DNA of 64,000 bases from Haemonchus contortus. Lineage: Eukaryota; Nematoda; Chromadorea; Rhabditida; Trichostrongylidae. Position 1 is the first letter of the stretch; every line of letters begins with the position of its first letter. Made by a program: the position numbers and the translations under genes. Below are positions 45,546 to 58,193 of the stretch, one piece after another. A model generated the notes under the pieces. It ran no database searches, was not told where the DNA came from, and saw only the letters and a list, made by a program, of their open reading frames with translations. The stretch is from the NCBI GenBank assembly GCA_000469685.2, contig LS997567.1, forward strand, positions 3,462,663 to 3,526,662, read 5' to 3'.

Positions 45546-46835
45546 GCAGATTGCACTGCACTCCGAATGTGTCCGCTGCGGGAACCCAAGGAGTTCACTA
45601 TAGCGTTTTATGTGTTCATCGTAATAAGGAGATCATTTTGAAAAAGCTGTTTCGTCTTCGTTATGTGTGTTGTTGCTGCAAGAACGTGTGAGCCTTTTGT
45701 TTAACGAGCTGTGTAATCGAGTTAATGACAGCTCATGTCAAACAGTCATTTTTAAGCTTTTTGATGGGCACGTATCACTTCATCCAGACATTTCTTCACT
45801 TGACCAGGGGGGCTTTGATCAATGAATTCGTAATGTTTGGTTCAGCTGAGCCATATCAGATCTCCTAAGCCCAAATGGATCGTCCCTCCAACCGTATAGG
45901 GGAGAGATCAAGAAAGACTTGTGGTCCCGCGCAGAAACAGCAAAAACAGCAAGTTCAAGTCAGCTCACCTTCACATGTACGGTACCCTGAAAGCACTTGT
46001 AGATTTGATCAGGATCGCCATTTTCGTCCTCGAAAATAATTCTCGTACCCTCAAGACACAAACAGCACCTGATTTCCATGAACATTCATCGCCTCCTGGC
46101 AGGGCTTCTGAGTTACAAATAAAAATATTCGGGAAAATAGATCTTACAATGAGAAGGACTCAATAAACATGTTACTCTTTAGCCTCGACAAGTAATGATT
46201 ATGGAAATGGAGGGTTTACCGAGAAAGAGTTAAAGTGGGAAACATCACGGCTACTTTAAACCCTTGAGATTTTACTTGACAGGAGGTCTGACTGAAAAAA
46301 ATGGCAGAGCGAATGGGATCCACGTAAAAAATGAAGGCTGGCTTGAAATGCTCAATTTTCAGTCCGGTGAAGACGATAAAATCAAAATTTATGGGAATTC
46401 AGGGACAATATCGATTTGTCCATTGAAGAGATGGAATATAAAAAATCGATACGTATGGTTACGATACAATACATAAGGCGAAGTAGAGTTGATGTCGTAG
46501 TGATTGTCAAAAATCAATGATAACGATTTGCATTACAGTAGCGATCGATAAGAACAGAAACTCGACATTTAAAACCTATTGACTAGAAACAAAAATAATA
46601 ATAATATTTCAAATAAATAGATAAATAAAATATTTTGTGTCAAAAAGAATAAATAGTGATGAAAACTGGCATCAAGATAGGCCCCAAAGTTTGAAGATAT
46701 TCTCCATAGCAGATATATGACCCGAACATTCCATCTGAGGAGCATACGGTAGCACTCGAAAGTAATCGATAAAACTAATTTCTGTGATATGCTTTTATTT
46801 ACCTGCTATATAATGGTTGTTGACATTATTGAGAG
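45546..46835. other. intergenic, no gene recognised
   Basis: A Cys-rich plus frame near 45640-45690 (RYVCCCCKNV before a GTGAGC donor) is intriguing but isolated. The frame at plus 46264-46476 has no recognisable domain. Confidence 0.3.
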
Positions 46836-47100
46836 GAAGTGGTGCAGTGGCAAGTGGATCACTATCAAATACGCATGATCACTGGATCGATATCCGCCTA
46901 GGATAACCAAGCCTTCCAATCCTCTGGGGTTTATTGTTGCCAGACTCGTCTGGGAGGATTAAGGCACTGACTTGTACATCGGCTGAACACCGCAAGTCAT
47001 TGTATAGGCCACACACGCATTCAATACGCCGCTACGATTCTGAGTGGAAGTCGAATGCGGTGCGCATCCTTCAGACGGAATGATCAATGCCCAAAGACTC
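46836..47100 (+). repeat. SINE-A copy
   Basis: Head 'ggtgcagtggcaagtggatcactatcaaatacgcatgatcac' with a decayed B-box, then 'gtctgggaggattaaggcactgac', 'cattgtataggccacacacgcattcaatacgccgctacgattctgagtggaagtcgaatgcggtgcgcatcc'. It is close to the copy at 28546-28822. Confidence 0.75.
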
Positions 47101-48247
47101 CAGATTCCATTGGGGAGGCAGACTGAATGGATGTAAATGTAATGAATTATAAATATCCATGGTGTGAAAAATAATAAGGGCTTATCGCCACACAATGGGA
47201 GAAGACTGCAGATGATATAACGAAGTGGCCGGGAAAAGACCCAATGATAGCGATTTCAAAGCGGGTTAGCGACACAGTAATTTATGTAACTTTTAAAACG
47301 CTCGAGATATTGATTTACTACTTAACAGAAGAACTTTTATGATCAGCAGCAGTATGAGAACAACAGACTTTATTACCATGAAAAATGGCCTGTCAAGATA
47401 TTTGGGTTCAGAGCGATCTCTGAGTGTTAACGATTGGCTTTGAAACCGACAACAAACACCTTCAGTGTTTTCTCCCAGCATTTCTTTTCACGCTATTGAA
47501 GCAGGTGTCAGTTATGTCTGGCATTGTGTGGGAGGATTTTCTGACTTTTGTGTGTGCCGCAAAGTAAAATTGAAAGTATACTTTTGAAAACTGGTTTCCG
47601 CTACATCTCAGCCTTTATATTCATAGCTTTTAGAAAGCTCATAGCTTTTAGAAAGCCTTCAAAAGTAATTTCCTCTTATTTAAAGCTTTCAAAAAACTCT
47701 TGGAAGAAACCTTTTGAGTTCCATTAGAACCCAGTGGTGCTGCTGGTAAAGTCTCGATCAAAAGTGAAATCAATTTCAGGTTTTTGGGATACTGTAGCTA
47801 ACTCTCCGTTCGTATAAAGCATGAAATAACAATAAAAATTCACGAGAACAAGATTTGAAAGGAACCAGACAACAAGTTTCAGAGTTTGCCTCCAGTTTCC
47901 CTTGCAGGATAGCTTTACCCGGGACCTACTCGTACAACTGCCAAGAGTCTGCTTCGACTCTGACACTCAAACAAGTTCCTCCTTTCCCCCTTCCCCTTCC
48001 CTGCCCCCCCCCCATCCTTGGAAGGCCAAGTTACTCCTGAAGAGGCTTTTCCGTGAGCCGAAGTCTCGCTACAGCGAAATCATCTGAACCTGTAGACAAT
48101 ATCAAATTGAAAGCAATTAAGAAGTGAACTCGTTTGAAAATTCCTTTCAAACAGAAGTAAAAGATGTCTAAGCAAGAAATGAGCAATTCAGTAAGCTTAC
48201 ATTTACAGTCCTATCAAGATAGGTGTTCGACGGTCGTGGGTACTTAT

Positions 48248-48285
48248 CCCCAAAAATCGCGTCGCGCTCGCCGCATCCGATTGCG
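48248..48285 (+). repeat. dispersed repeat, partner at 62568-62605
   Basis: 'ccccaaaaatcgcgtcgcgctcgccgca' followed by 'cgattgcg' is matched in reverse complement at 62568-62605 inside a transporter intron. Confidence 0.65.
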
Positions 48286-48324
48286 TGCAGATGCGCTCTG
48301 TTGAGGGAAAGGTTTAAACCAAGT

Positions 48325-48440
48325 CGGTGCTCTGTTTCTACCAAACAAGTCTGATACCAACAGAACAACCCCGGAGAGATGAAAGGTTTGCTTGGTCAGA
48401 CAAGTATCAATCCGTGATTCGACCCCCATGCTTAAACTAC
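48325..48440 (-). repeat. SINE-A fragment (head half)
   Basis: The window strand shows 'gtcggtgctctg', 'caagtctgatacc', 'ccccggagagatgaaaggtttgcttggtcagacaagtatcaatccgtgattcgaccc', matching the head half of minus-oriented SINE-A copies. Confidence 0.6.
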
Positions 48441-48886
48441 GGCACCCCCAAGTGAAACAGCACTTCCGTCCAGTTGAGTAAATATAAATAACTCAGTGAA
48501 TTAGCATAACCAAGACTGTCAATAGCAATTGAGAGTGAGGCTTTAAGCTCATACCTAAACCTGTAATTCACCAGTAAAGAGTTGTTATGGGAGATGAAAT
48601 GAGAGTGTTTAATGGACAAGTAACAGTGGCAATGGGAGGCGGTATGAGCCCACTTGCACACTGCGTGGCAATGGCTTTTCTGAAGAAGTTTCCTCGTTGT
48701 GCATGTGGTACAATTTTTTATTCCAATATGCCAAGGAATGAAAAACCCCTCTATGATGTGACTGATGTCCTGGAACATGTTTTCCAGGCATAACTGAACG
48801 ATCTGTGAACGCGGGCCTAAGGGAATCCGAGCAACCTAAGACTTCAACTGCTGCTTCATGCATGGAATTCAGCCATATCAGGAAAA

Positions 48887-48969
48887 ATCATCATCAGCAT
48901 AAAATAAAAGATCTGGCAGAAGGCAATCATATCATCATCAGCATAAAATAAAAGACCTGGCAGAAGGCA
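48887..48969. repeat. 39-nt tandem duplication (period 44)
   Basis: Copies at 48887-48925 and 48931-48969 ('atcatcatcagcataaaataaaaga' ... 'ctggcagaaggca') differ at one base, indicating a recent duplication. Confidence 0.85.
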
Positions 48970-49609
48970 TTACGGTTATATACAAGCTTTGAGAATATCA
49001 TACTGATGAAAGTAGAAGTTACGGTGACTTCAAGGTTTGATAGTAGCCCCATATTGCTTACGAGCGCTTTTGAAGGCCAATGCTGAAAGAGGGGAATAGA
49101 CATGAAATCAAGGCCTATAAAATAAGTGAAATTCGAGGAAAAAGGTTTGGAGAGTACGACGGTCATGTGAAATCTGAAATAAGTTTTTTGGAGGAGTGCC
49201 AGAGCACATTGAGCTTCAGGGTAGCTTTTTGAAGCAAAAAAGGTGTTTTCTTTCAGGTGTTGAAAGCACAAAATCATTAAATTTTGAGGTCCCCTTCTTA
49301 AGGTGGTGAATGAAGTGAGAAAAGTCGCTGATTTTGCATGAAATAAGGCTTCTCAAAAGTAGTGAAAATGAAGTTTGTACGAGATTATCATGACGGAAGT
49401 GACGTGGAAAGGGTATTTGGACGAGATTTCACTTGTTACCATAGGAGTTGACTAAATCGTCCCGAAACTGTAAACCATCCAACTGTAAAAAATTGCCTTT
49501 CGCTGTCACTCCATTACAAGTTGTTTGAACTTCCTACAGGAGCTCCCTTGTGATTGGTGCAGCCTCTACAATGTGTTGAAACTCGTCCGCGCATACACAC
49601 GGGATAATC

Positions 49610-49745
49610 TTTGAGCCTTTATGACGCCCTGACTGAGCCGTTTTCCGACCTGACAGCGCCACATATGGTGTACTAGCAACAGGCCACAGATTTTTCCTAC
49701 CGGTATATCTTATGGACCAATTTTATCGTGAATTGTGCCCTTGAT
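49610..49745. repeat. relic of the TTAA-element family with right terminus
   Basis: 'gcctttatgacgccctgactgagccgttttccgacctg', 'aggccacagattttt' and the end 'tatcgtgaattgtgcccttga', a slightly mutated ATCGTGAACTGTGCCTTTAA terminus. Left end not found. Confidence 0.5.
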
Positions 49746-51635
49746 TCGCGATATTGGAGCTGGAGTATGGTATGGTAATAGAACTCTTCACAAAAGGACT
49801 TTCAGAAGTATTATATTCAGAATAAGAATGAAATGATTGAGTTTTCGGCTCAAAGTTACTGCGTACAGTTGTTTTTAGTGGTTATCGATTTTCCTCATAA
49901 ACAATGATCTCACAAACATCTCTTGTGTTTTGGTCATAACAACAAGGAAGAATGAGTAGTCAATATAATCAATAATGCTAATGATAATTGACGGCTTAAC
50001 ATCAGCCAGTCATTTTGTATTCGTGGAAGTTAGCAACAGTAACATGAGAGGCCCGATATGTACGAATATTGATTTTTCTGGGTTCCATCTCGTTCATGGA
50101 AGTGGCCAACGTTCCCACAATCACCAAATATGACGAAATGAGAAATCAACAAACGTACCATTTTAGGATTTCTCATATTCTAAAGTTCCGCTCACATAGT
50201 TTACCAGTTCAATGAAGTACTGTAAATGTTGACATTCTTTAAAACAAATCCTTAAATTGAGGGGGTGGGGGATAAATCAGAGACCTAGTTCAGCTTCCGT
50301 TTCGCACGTGCCCCTTGTCGGAAGCCATACTTGTTAATAATCTCCCCCGTGCCCATCATTAGGGTAAGGAAGCACAGAAGTGTACAATAACGTTATATAT
50401 AGTAAGTAATAACACCAAATAGCACTCAGCAAAAAAAAAAAAACTAAAAACTAAACAGTAAAAAAGGAGTTCTAAAGGTTGCTCACAAAGCGAAAGCTAC
50501 CTCGCTGCAGACCTTCAACACCTGGTAGTCATAAGAGCCTCACTACACCCGAGTCCCTGCCTGATCGTTAAGCTGGAGATCACAGAAGCCACCTACCCCC
50601 TGCCCTTCACAGGTGCAGATCAAGAGTAACGTCAGATAAACCCTCAGCATAGTAAAACCTCATTCAACTGGCTGAGAAGAAAAAACTTGTAATCATGTCA
50701 GTCTTTCTAATTTCTACTAATTTCGAGGGTTACTTTTAGTCTTAAAAAATACTAAAAGGAACCCCATTCGTTTGGAAAACTGCAATTTACACAGCGCAAG
50801 GTGCCATACTACCTCTGCAGGTTGCCCTCAGAGACAAGGCATTGACAAATTTATGGACCATTCGGCTTTTTTATCAAAACTGGCGAATCAAAAAAAAAGT
50901 ATTTATACAGCCTATCTAAAAATGGATTTATTTATAAATTGGTGATGGATGGAGCCGTTTTTCACACATGCTCAAGAAAATAATGACAAGAGATGGAACA
51001 TGATGAACAAACATCGCTGATGAATGGTGAACAGCTGGGCGTCGGTGAGGGAGAAAAAACCCACGGACAAATGTCAAAATAAGGGAGATTAATACATAAG
51101 ACAACATTCCACAGTGTACACTCCGAACGCTGAACGCCCAACTTTTTGTTAGCCAAGAAAAACAATTGGCTTTGAGGTTACGAGGATTGAGAGTTTTTTA
51201 CGAAATTATTGCGAAAATCATTTGGAAACACGAGAAATTCTCGTTTTCAAGATTTTATCACGCTGAACCGATCAATGAGTCTTCAATTGACTGCGGCTTC
51301 CAATTTGTCTCAAGCTCGATTCATAAATCACCCCCGATCGAGTCTCACTGAAAGATTAGATCACTTTTGCCTAGCTGACTCGATCAGGCGCTGAGTTTTT
51401 GTTATGAGAGTGATCCAGCGGTAGTCCCCTTACCAGTACTAGTTCGGTATTTTGTGGTATCACCGATTATTCGACATTTATCAGTGGGCAGGGTTTATCT
51501 TTGATCGAAGGCGATCCTACTTACATCTACTAGTACTGCAGACGGCAATAATTATAAAAAAAAGATGAAAACTTCAGTCTAAGTAACAATAATAAAGAGA
51601 CGTAGTTCTTAAAAATACCACTTTCGTTTTTTTTG

Positions 51636-51862
51636 TTCGGAATGCGCCCCTCATTGAAATTCCATACAGAGTAGCGATTTGAATGGGTATGTAGTGTAAA
51701 GTGAAATGATGAGCAACCAATCTACAAGTCAGTGCTTCTACTCTCCCAGAGGGGTCTGGTATCCATCATAGGGCTCCAGATGGATGGAAGGCCTGGTTGG
51801 CCTCGGCAGGTATACAACCGGATCGATCCCCGGACCATGCGCGTGTGATAGCGATCAATAGA
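51636..51862 (-). repeat. SINE-A copy
   Basis: The window strand runs from tail ('gaatgcgcccctcattgaaattccatacagagtagcg') through 'cttctactctcccagaggggtctgg', 'ggaaggcctggttggcctcggcaggtatacaacc' to 'ggatcgatccccggaccatgcgcgtg'. Confidence 0.7.
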
Positions 51863-51863
51863 A

Positions 51864-54800
51864 GATCTTAATAATAAAAATCAAGCCCCTCATAGGTCCA
51901 GCTCAGGCTATTTCAAAATGTGAGGTGACACTTCTTCAAAGTCTTGAAATAGCTCTGATCCTCGTTGTGATATCCACAGCAGGGACAAGCGTCATCGGCA
52001 ACGGAAACTTGGATTGCAAACTGTTTACTGGTTTAGTTCACAGAGCAACACTTCCATAAATATTGACACCATAATCCTGTTCTCAAAGTGATGGTATTAA
52101 TGTTAGAATTAAACAATGAGAAAATGATGATGAAGGTGCATTACAAAACAGCTAATCCAAGCAAAACTTTTTTTTGTGCACTTCCAAGATTTTTGCAAGT
52201 TCCCGTTTCATGCTTACAATATAAATGGATCTCAGCGTGGTACGAGCGTTTTTTTTGTTTAATTTTTCGATAAGCGATCGGAAACCAAAAAGATTTATGA
52301 GGGACATCAAATTTTAGATACTACTCAGTGATGTTCAGAATAGTCGAATCACTTTATTGATTGGGATCGGTTATCTAAACGTGAATCCCCCGCGCGTCTA
52401 ACTTTGTATAAACGCAGAAGCGTATTGGACGTTGTACAGGATAAACCTTGAGAACGTACTCTGTAACCAGGACGTACTTCAAAGTCTTGTCCTCGTCATG
52501 AGCATGTCAATTTTGACAGTTCGAATAACCTGTCAAGAACGCCCTCATGCATTGACGCAATTTCTTGAGAGGTTTTTCGAAGGAAGTGAGCTTTGTTCCG
52601 GAATACATCAATTCTACAGCATCTGCATTACCAGTTATCAAAATGAGAAGTTACCACATGTGATTCTATGTAGGATCTTTATAAAAAGGTGTAGGAAAAT
52701 GGATGTTCGATGGAGCACATGTGCTCGAGCGTGAATTATTGAGTGTAAAAATGTAATATGAAGTGATAGGAGGCGAACTTGGGATCGGTCACCTCAAAAT
52801 CGCCCATGCAGCTTTACACTATCGGCATTGTCATTAATAACAAATCAATTTCAATCAAATGGGGCGTTTTTATTGGCTCTATTGATTGATGGCTAGTTAT
52901 AATATTTATTACATGTTATAAAATCACCAGGTAAGCACTGACAACAATCCCAAAGCGATGAAAACCCAGGATAATTTTGTAAAAGAAAAAGTTAGATAGT
53001 AAGTTAATGAATAATGTGTGATAAGCCATGCAGTTGGCTTCTAGTTCCATATTTCACTCTCCCGACTAACTTCTATACAAGTTACGGGGCTATACTGGAC
53101 TTGTAAAATGGGAAATACCGTCATATCAAGGTGAAAGTTCACCTGATCGAACTACTTGTATACTCGTTTGTCGCCTATGTAAATGGTAATTTTTGCAACT
53201 TTTCATTTACCAGTTACTGTTTTGAGGTTATTTATAAGCAAATAAACTTTTTTAATGGGACGGCTGTAGAATGAATTGGGAACATTTTCATGGACTATGG
53301 ACCATGTACCAAAAAGGGGTGCCTCGAAAGCGAATGGAAGTTCTGTGAAGGGCTTATGTCAGAAGAAAGGCCCACTCCTAATGGCCCTACCTTCGATCAT
53401 TTGATCGAAAGGTGAATGATACAGGAACAACGCGTTCCATGAATTTCCAAATGTTTAATGCCAGAGAAAAACCTCGAGGAAATGCCAAGAAATCTGCTCA
53501 GGACCAATTTTTTTTCCAGCAGTCTCCCTATAATTGCCTCAGACACTTCTTGGTGTAATATTTCGTGATAAACGACTTCACACTTGGAGGGCCACACGTG
53601 CTAAAATCGAGCAATTCGTAGCAGAGCCCTGGGGGTGCTTCATTAATGCAGGCCGACAATTCTTCATGAAGCCTAACATGTGTTCGCTCAATCTGCCAAC
53701 TTTTAAGAAGCCGATTTATCGGCCCAGATGGGGTTTTAAGGAGCCATTTATTGGCCCCAGATGGGGAATTACACGAAGAAGTCTTTTATTGCTAACGGAT
53801 TGCAAAAGAGCTCATGTAAAGCAGCGGGAACCTGTCTTCATTGTAGCACGAGTTTGGCGTTTAGCCCATCCTATGATTATACGATTACGATAGTCCAATC
53901 TGTCCAGGAAGCACGTCCACCTAGGGGAGATGCTTCAAGACAGCCTTGTCCCGCTTTGTTCCTGCTTCAGACAGGAACAAAGAGGGCGAAAAAAATCGAA
54001 AACCATGGACTCTTACGATGGGGGTCCAAGAAGTATTCTGAACTCTTGAAAGCTCGCACAGAAGGTGAAGATGTTCATTACAACAGAATAGGTAATGTCC
54101 TTTGCTGTCAAATAGTAAGTTGTTCAGGATTACTAAGTAAGTAGGTTACATATCAAAATACAAAATAAGGAAAAAGGAGTGGGAGGGGTACTTCGAGGTC
54201 TTGACGACTTCTGATCTGCTCACATCAGCAATACGGCCCTCGGAACAAGTTTACAACGTCTCCGGCTGTCGTGAAATTCGAAACGTCACACTAACAAAAC
54301 ACACATCGATCGTTGTTCACAGTGGGATCAGAGAGATTGGACAATCGGTAAACATCCCTTGAAGTGTGATCATCATGGTTACACTTAGCCAGCTCAAACG
54401 CTTCGTTGACGACAAAAATGGTTTCTGAGAATACAATTTGGGATAAGCCTGTTGCCTACAAGAACAGCACGAAGGGCATTATCAAGTCGAAAAACGACCT
54501 CTACAGGGCGCCAGAGGGTTCCAAAATCGGCTCGGCTGACGTACACACCCAAAAGTGGACGAGTTGCGACGGCCTTGTCAAGGCTGCACCATTCACGATG
54601 GAGCGTCAGAACGCCGACGAATAGTGCGCTAATGTGGGAGGGACCCCGACTACAGATACACGGCTACAGATACATTATCTCGTACAAACCCCTTTCTTAC
54701 TACCTTTTTAAGCATTGTATTTCCTAAAATTCGCCAATTTTGATGCTTTCAAGGCCATTTCGTCTCTTTTCTGCATCGTAACTTTCATCACTCCGCTTGA

Positions 54801-56330
54801 GTTGGATACCTCGAAATTATCGTGCACTGTGACTTCGATTTTCAGGCGTCTGCAATTCAATTTCTGGCCGGTGTTGGTCGCTACTACGAGGTTTTTCTAG
54901 TTCCTCTTGTCATTACTAGTAGTGCTCGATCTCATGCTTCACGGGTAGAACTAGATGGAGGTAGTGAAGTCCCTAATGGTAATCACCGCCATAACATACT
55001 TTCCGAGTTCCGAACTCTCACACACAGCGATCCCTAGCTAGTTGTCTCGAACCATATCCTGGATGGCTCTCCCAGTTTGCCGTTCTGTCATGTACATAGC
55101 AAGCAGCACGGGACTACCGCCTCTCACCCACCGTCCATTTTTCTTATTCCTCTGACAGCAACAGCAACTTCCCAGCAAAGGCGGTTAGGTGTGGCCCCCA
55201 AAACTCGTAATAATCTGAAATTGATATGGGGAGGTATGAATGCCCCTTTATTCCCCCGGTTCGCTCATATAATAGGAACACGTGACGAGCGACATTCCTC
55301 TGAGCGAAAGTTATTTCATTAAAAACTCTCCTTTTACAGGACAAAGATTCAACTAATATTTTGAGGATCAAGCCCGCATGGTCTCAGGACCGCTTTTTAA
55401 TGAAAATTAAGTCAATCGAACCTTCATTCCTATAAACTCAATGAAAAGGAGGGCAGTGTATAAAGGATAAACAATCTATATATTCGCTCAAGCCATAATC
55501 AACCATATAACAATGAATAAAAATATCAAACACCGGAACATGGCGTTCCGGTGGATTGCTTGAAGGCCAGAGGGGCTGCAGTAATGATAACGAATCGAAG
55601 ATCGGGGCCAACACGTCATGCGGTTTTAGGATGACCGTTGGCCAAGGCGGCTACCGGCTGGATCCCTCGTGACGTCAAACGAACACCAGGGTGGCCCCGC
55701 TGGCTAGGTGGTCATACTTATTCCCCTGAAACTCGCTTCCCTCAAGCGAAAAGGAACCAGTAGCGCGGTGCCCGGAAAGCACAAGTACGGGTCCGAGTCC
55801 CGTCCGAGACTATAGTTTTGTCCATAGGTCGCCAACCTCGTGAGATACCGGTAGACTGCAATTGAGTGCACGAAGGACCAGGAATTCTACTAGTATGACA
55901 CCTTGGTAGTATCTGATGTTTTGGCAGCTGCTTGGATTGGAAAAATCGTAGCTCGTTTCGGAGCACTTTATAGATCCAGTGATGAGCTTAGATCTAAGAC
56001 GGTTTTACAGCTCAGTGGTTAATGTGGTTGATATTTTTTTTGGGTTTAGATAACCATTTTGTTTATTTATAGATATTTTGGTTTTCATGTCAAATTTTAT
56101 TAAGATTGGAGCTTGGAAGTAACTGGAAGAGTCCTTAAGCCAAGTTCCTGATAGGCTGAGCGTTCTCGCAAAAATTGCAGCCTCATCAAATTACTGCCCA
56201 ACTCTGCAATTCCCCGATAACACGATAAGATTTGCATCAATGAATGAAGCTGATAATTACAATGTCAAACAAATTGGTATCGAAGTTAGGTAGAGTTACT
56301 CGAACATATTAGTAAATTTATAAAATGGAG
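51864..56330. other. intergenic, no gene recognised
   Basis: Open frames at plus 52432-52734, 53534-53893 and 53761-54144 have no recognisable domain. A phrase 'atttatYggccccagatgggg' is repeated in tandem at about 53715-53770. The SINE-B-like unit at 55766-55813 lies here. No exon structure seen. Confidence 0.35.
55745..55815 (+). repeat. SINE-B copy (tRNA-like 3' half)
   Basis: 'gtgcccggaaagcacaagtacgggtccgagtcccgtccgagact' repeats the anticodon-to-acceptor half of the tRNA-like unit at 18714-18788 with few changes. The T-arm is intact, but the 5' acceptor half no longer pairs. Confidence 0.6.
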
Positions 56331-56505
56331 GAATGTGGTGTAGCGGCCAGTGACGCACTATCGCACACGCACGGTCGGGGAATCAAGTATCAGATCGATA
56401 CCCGCCCAGGCCACCGATGGTTTGTTACTTTCTCGAGGTACGCTAATAGTCATCTAGGAGGATAAAGACACTGAATAGCAGATTGGTTGATTATTGTATA
56501 GGATA
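56331..56505 (+). repeat. SINE-A copy, 3' truncated
   Basis: Head 'ggtgtagcggccagtgacgcactatcgcacacgcacggtcgggg', then 'gatcgatacccgcccaggccacc' and 'aggaggataaagacactga'. The usual tail is missing after 'attgtatagg'. Confidence 0.65.
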
Positions 56506-56506
56506 A

Positions 56507-58190
56507 ATACAAATACAAACAATAAAACTAAGCCGTTTGCCATCATACTCTTTGAAGCGATCTGTGTGTGAGCTTACAAATCCAGAAACTTTTTAAATAC
56601 TGTAATGTAAATCTGAATTCCGTTAATATTGCATAGTCTTCTAAGCAATATGATGTTTGCATTCGCGAATAGCGTAAACACTTCCTAGAACATCCGCCGT
56701 ATCAGCAAAAAGATAAGGGTTCAGTGATTATTTCGTTAGTTCTTATGACAAAAAATCCTCAGATGTTCGACTATCCTCAGTTATTTTTTATTTATTCATT
56801 TTCAAGAACTTCCAAGGATTCAGAAGTCGAGGAGAGCAGTAACACTCCAAATGCCTCTTCAATTGTGGTCCAACCCTCCAGTTTGCCTCCTTAGCGCTCT
56901 CTTTCCTCCCTTATGAGTCATGCTCTCATGAACTCCTCCCCAAAAACTTACGTCACTGAGAGGTAGCTGCTGCCATTTCGAGAGACTTGTAGAGCTCATA
57001 AAAGTGCATGGATTACTACTGTGAGGCATTGTTTACATTCAAATCGTTTGCAACAACAACTACTGTCTCCTGCCCCACGTTTCTAGTCACATTCTCCCTT
57101 TTTACTTTCTAAGAGTTGGAAATGAATTAAACTTGCCACAGGGTGTGCTGTTTTCATGTTGCACAACCTGCTGCCCGCAAAAAAGAAGCAACGGGTGACT
57201 GCCTACCAGAGAGGCCAGGTAGGGTGTACCACAATGACTGGGGGCACACGCTCCTCTCTGGGTGATCTTCCAGATCCACTGGGTAGTTGCAACGCAGAAA
57301 AAGGTCACTCCGTGGGCTAAGTATTGGCTTAGATAACAATAAATTACAAACTGCTGGAAATTTAGGTGTAGGGCACAGTTCATACTTTCATCATCCGTAG
57401 GAATTCACATATCTACCCATCTACTTCACTGATATTCAACTTTCCACTGGGACTGGGCGTTGTGCTTGATACAGCAAGACTCATTTCGCAATAGAGGCAA
57501 CTTCTTTGAGATAAGAACTGAACTATAGACCGTTTTTGTGTATACAAGTTTACGCTTCAACGATGGCTAGTCCTGGCCAAAGTACTACTCTACGGAATTC
57601 GGCAGAACAAGGTCTCCCAGCCAACGCCCAGTCGAAAAAAATAAGTCCTTGATGGCGCCATTGGAGCATAGTAGGGCTGGTTATGATTTGTGGCTCTAGT
57701 TGACCAAACATCAACTCGTGCCCAGTCTTATTTCGTGGTTCGATTTCTTTCGTTCGATTGCTTTGTTTTTCAGTCAGATCGGTTTCTTCGAAGTACACAA
57801 TTTTGCTCGTTTTTTAAGCTTTATTTACTGTAGCCCTTGGGCTAGGCCATGATCATATATGCACCTATACGAAGGTGAGAAAAGGCCTTCCAATGCTCTC
57901 GGAGGCAATGGTCAGTAGAGCTCATTTTCTGCTGACTGATTTAGTTTATTTCCGTTTACTTTCTTCCTTTTGATTTTTTTTCCTCCTATTAAAGCTATTC
58001 TCCAAATTGTGCTCTGAATGAATAGTTTGATATACTCCTGTTCCTTACCCGTCTGTGGTGAGAATACCGAGCGTCATATATCGATCGATAGCCTTCATCT
58101 CGCGCCAACCGCTTCGCAACTGCGCGCAGCAGTTAACCGCAATTCCTATGACCGTTAAAATATGGAATACAACCTAAGTTGTTTACATTC
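56507..58190. other. intergenic upstream of the transporter
   Basis: No exon or RNA gene recognised; presumably includes the transporter promoter at its right end. I could not identify a TATA element. Confidence 0.35.
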
Positions 58191-58193
58191 AGG
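58180..58193 (+). promoter_or_regulatory. probable spliced-leader acceptor of the transporter gene
   Basis: TTTACATTCAG ends at 58192, one base before the ATG at 58194, the spacing expected for nematode trans-splicing. Confidence 0.5.

Larger units (their letters stand above)
47102..51633. other. intergenic with minor repeats, no confirmed gene
   Basis: Contains an 18-nt tandem pair ('tcatagcttttagaaagc' at 47621-47656), a C10 tract (48004-48013), a repeat fragment at 48248-48285, a SINE-A fragment at 48325-48440, a 39-nt tandem pair at 48887-48969, and a TTAA-family relic at 49610-49745. The minus frame 47724-47966 has one hydrophobic segment but no domain. Confidence 0.35.

Noticed and set aside
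45640..45690. Cys-rich plus-strand segment (RYVCCCCKNV) as an LAPTM first exon
   Set aside because: It is on the opposite strand from the membrane-protein exons and has no plus-strand partner.
47724..47966. Type II membrane protein N-terminus on the minus strand
   Set aside because: It has one hydrophobic stretch (LVVWFLSNLVLVNFYCYFM), but stops soon after, with no credible donor and no homologous context.
53534..54144. Overlapping plus-strand frames as a gene
   Set aside because: They contain an internal tandem repeat phrase and no domain; two frames overlap without any splice logic.
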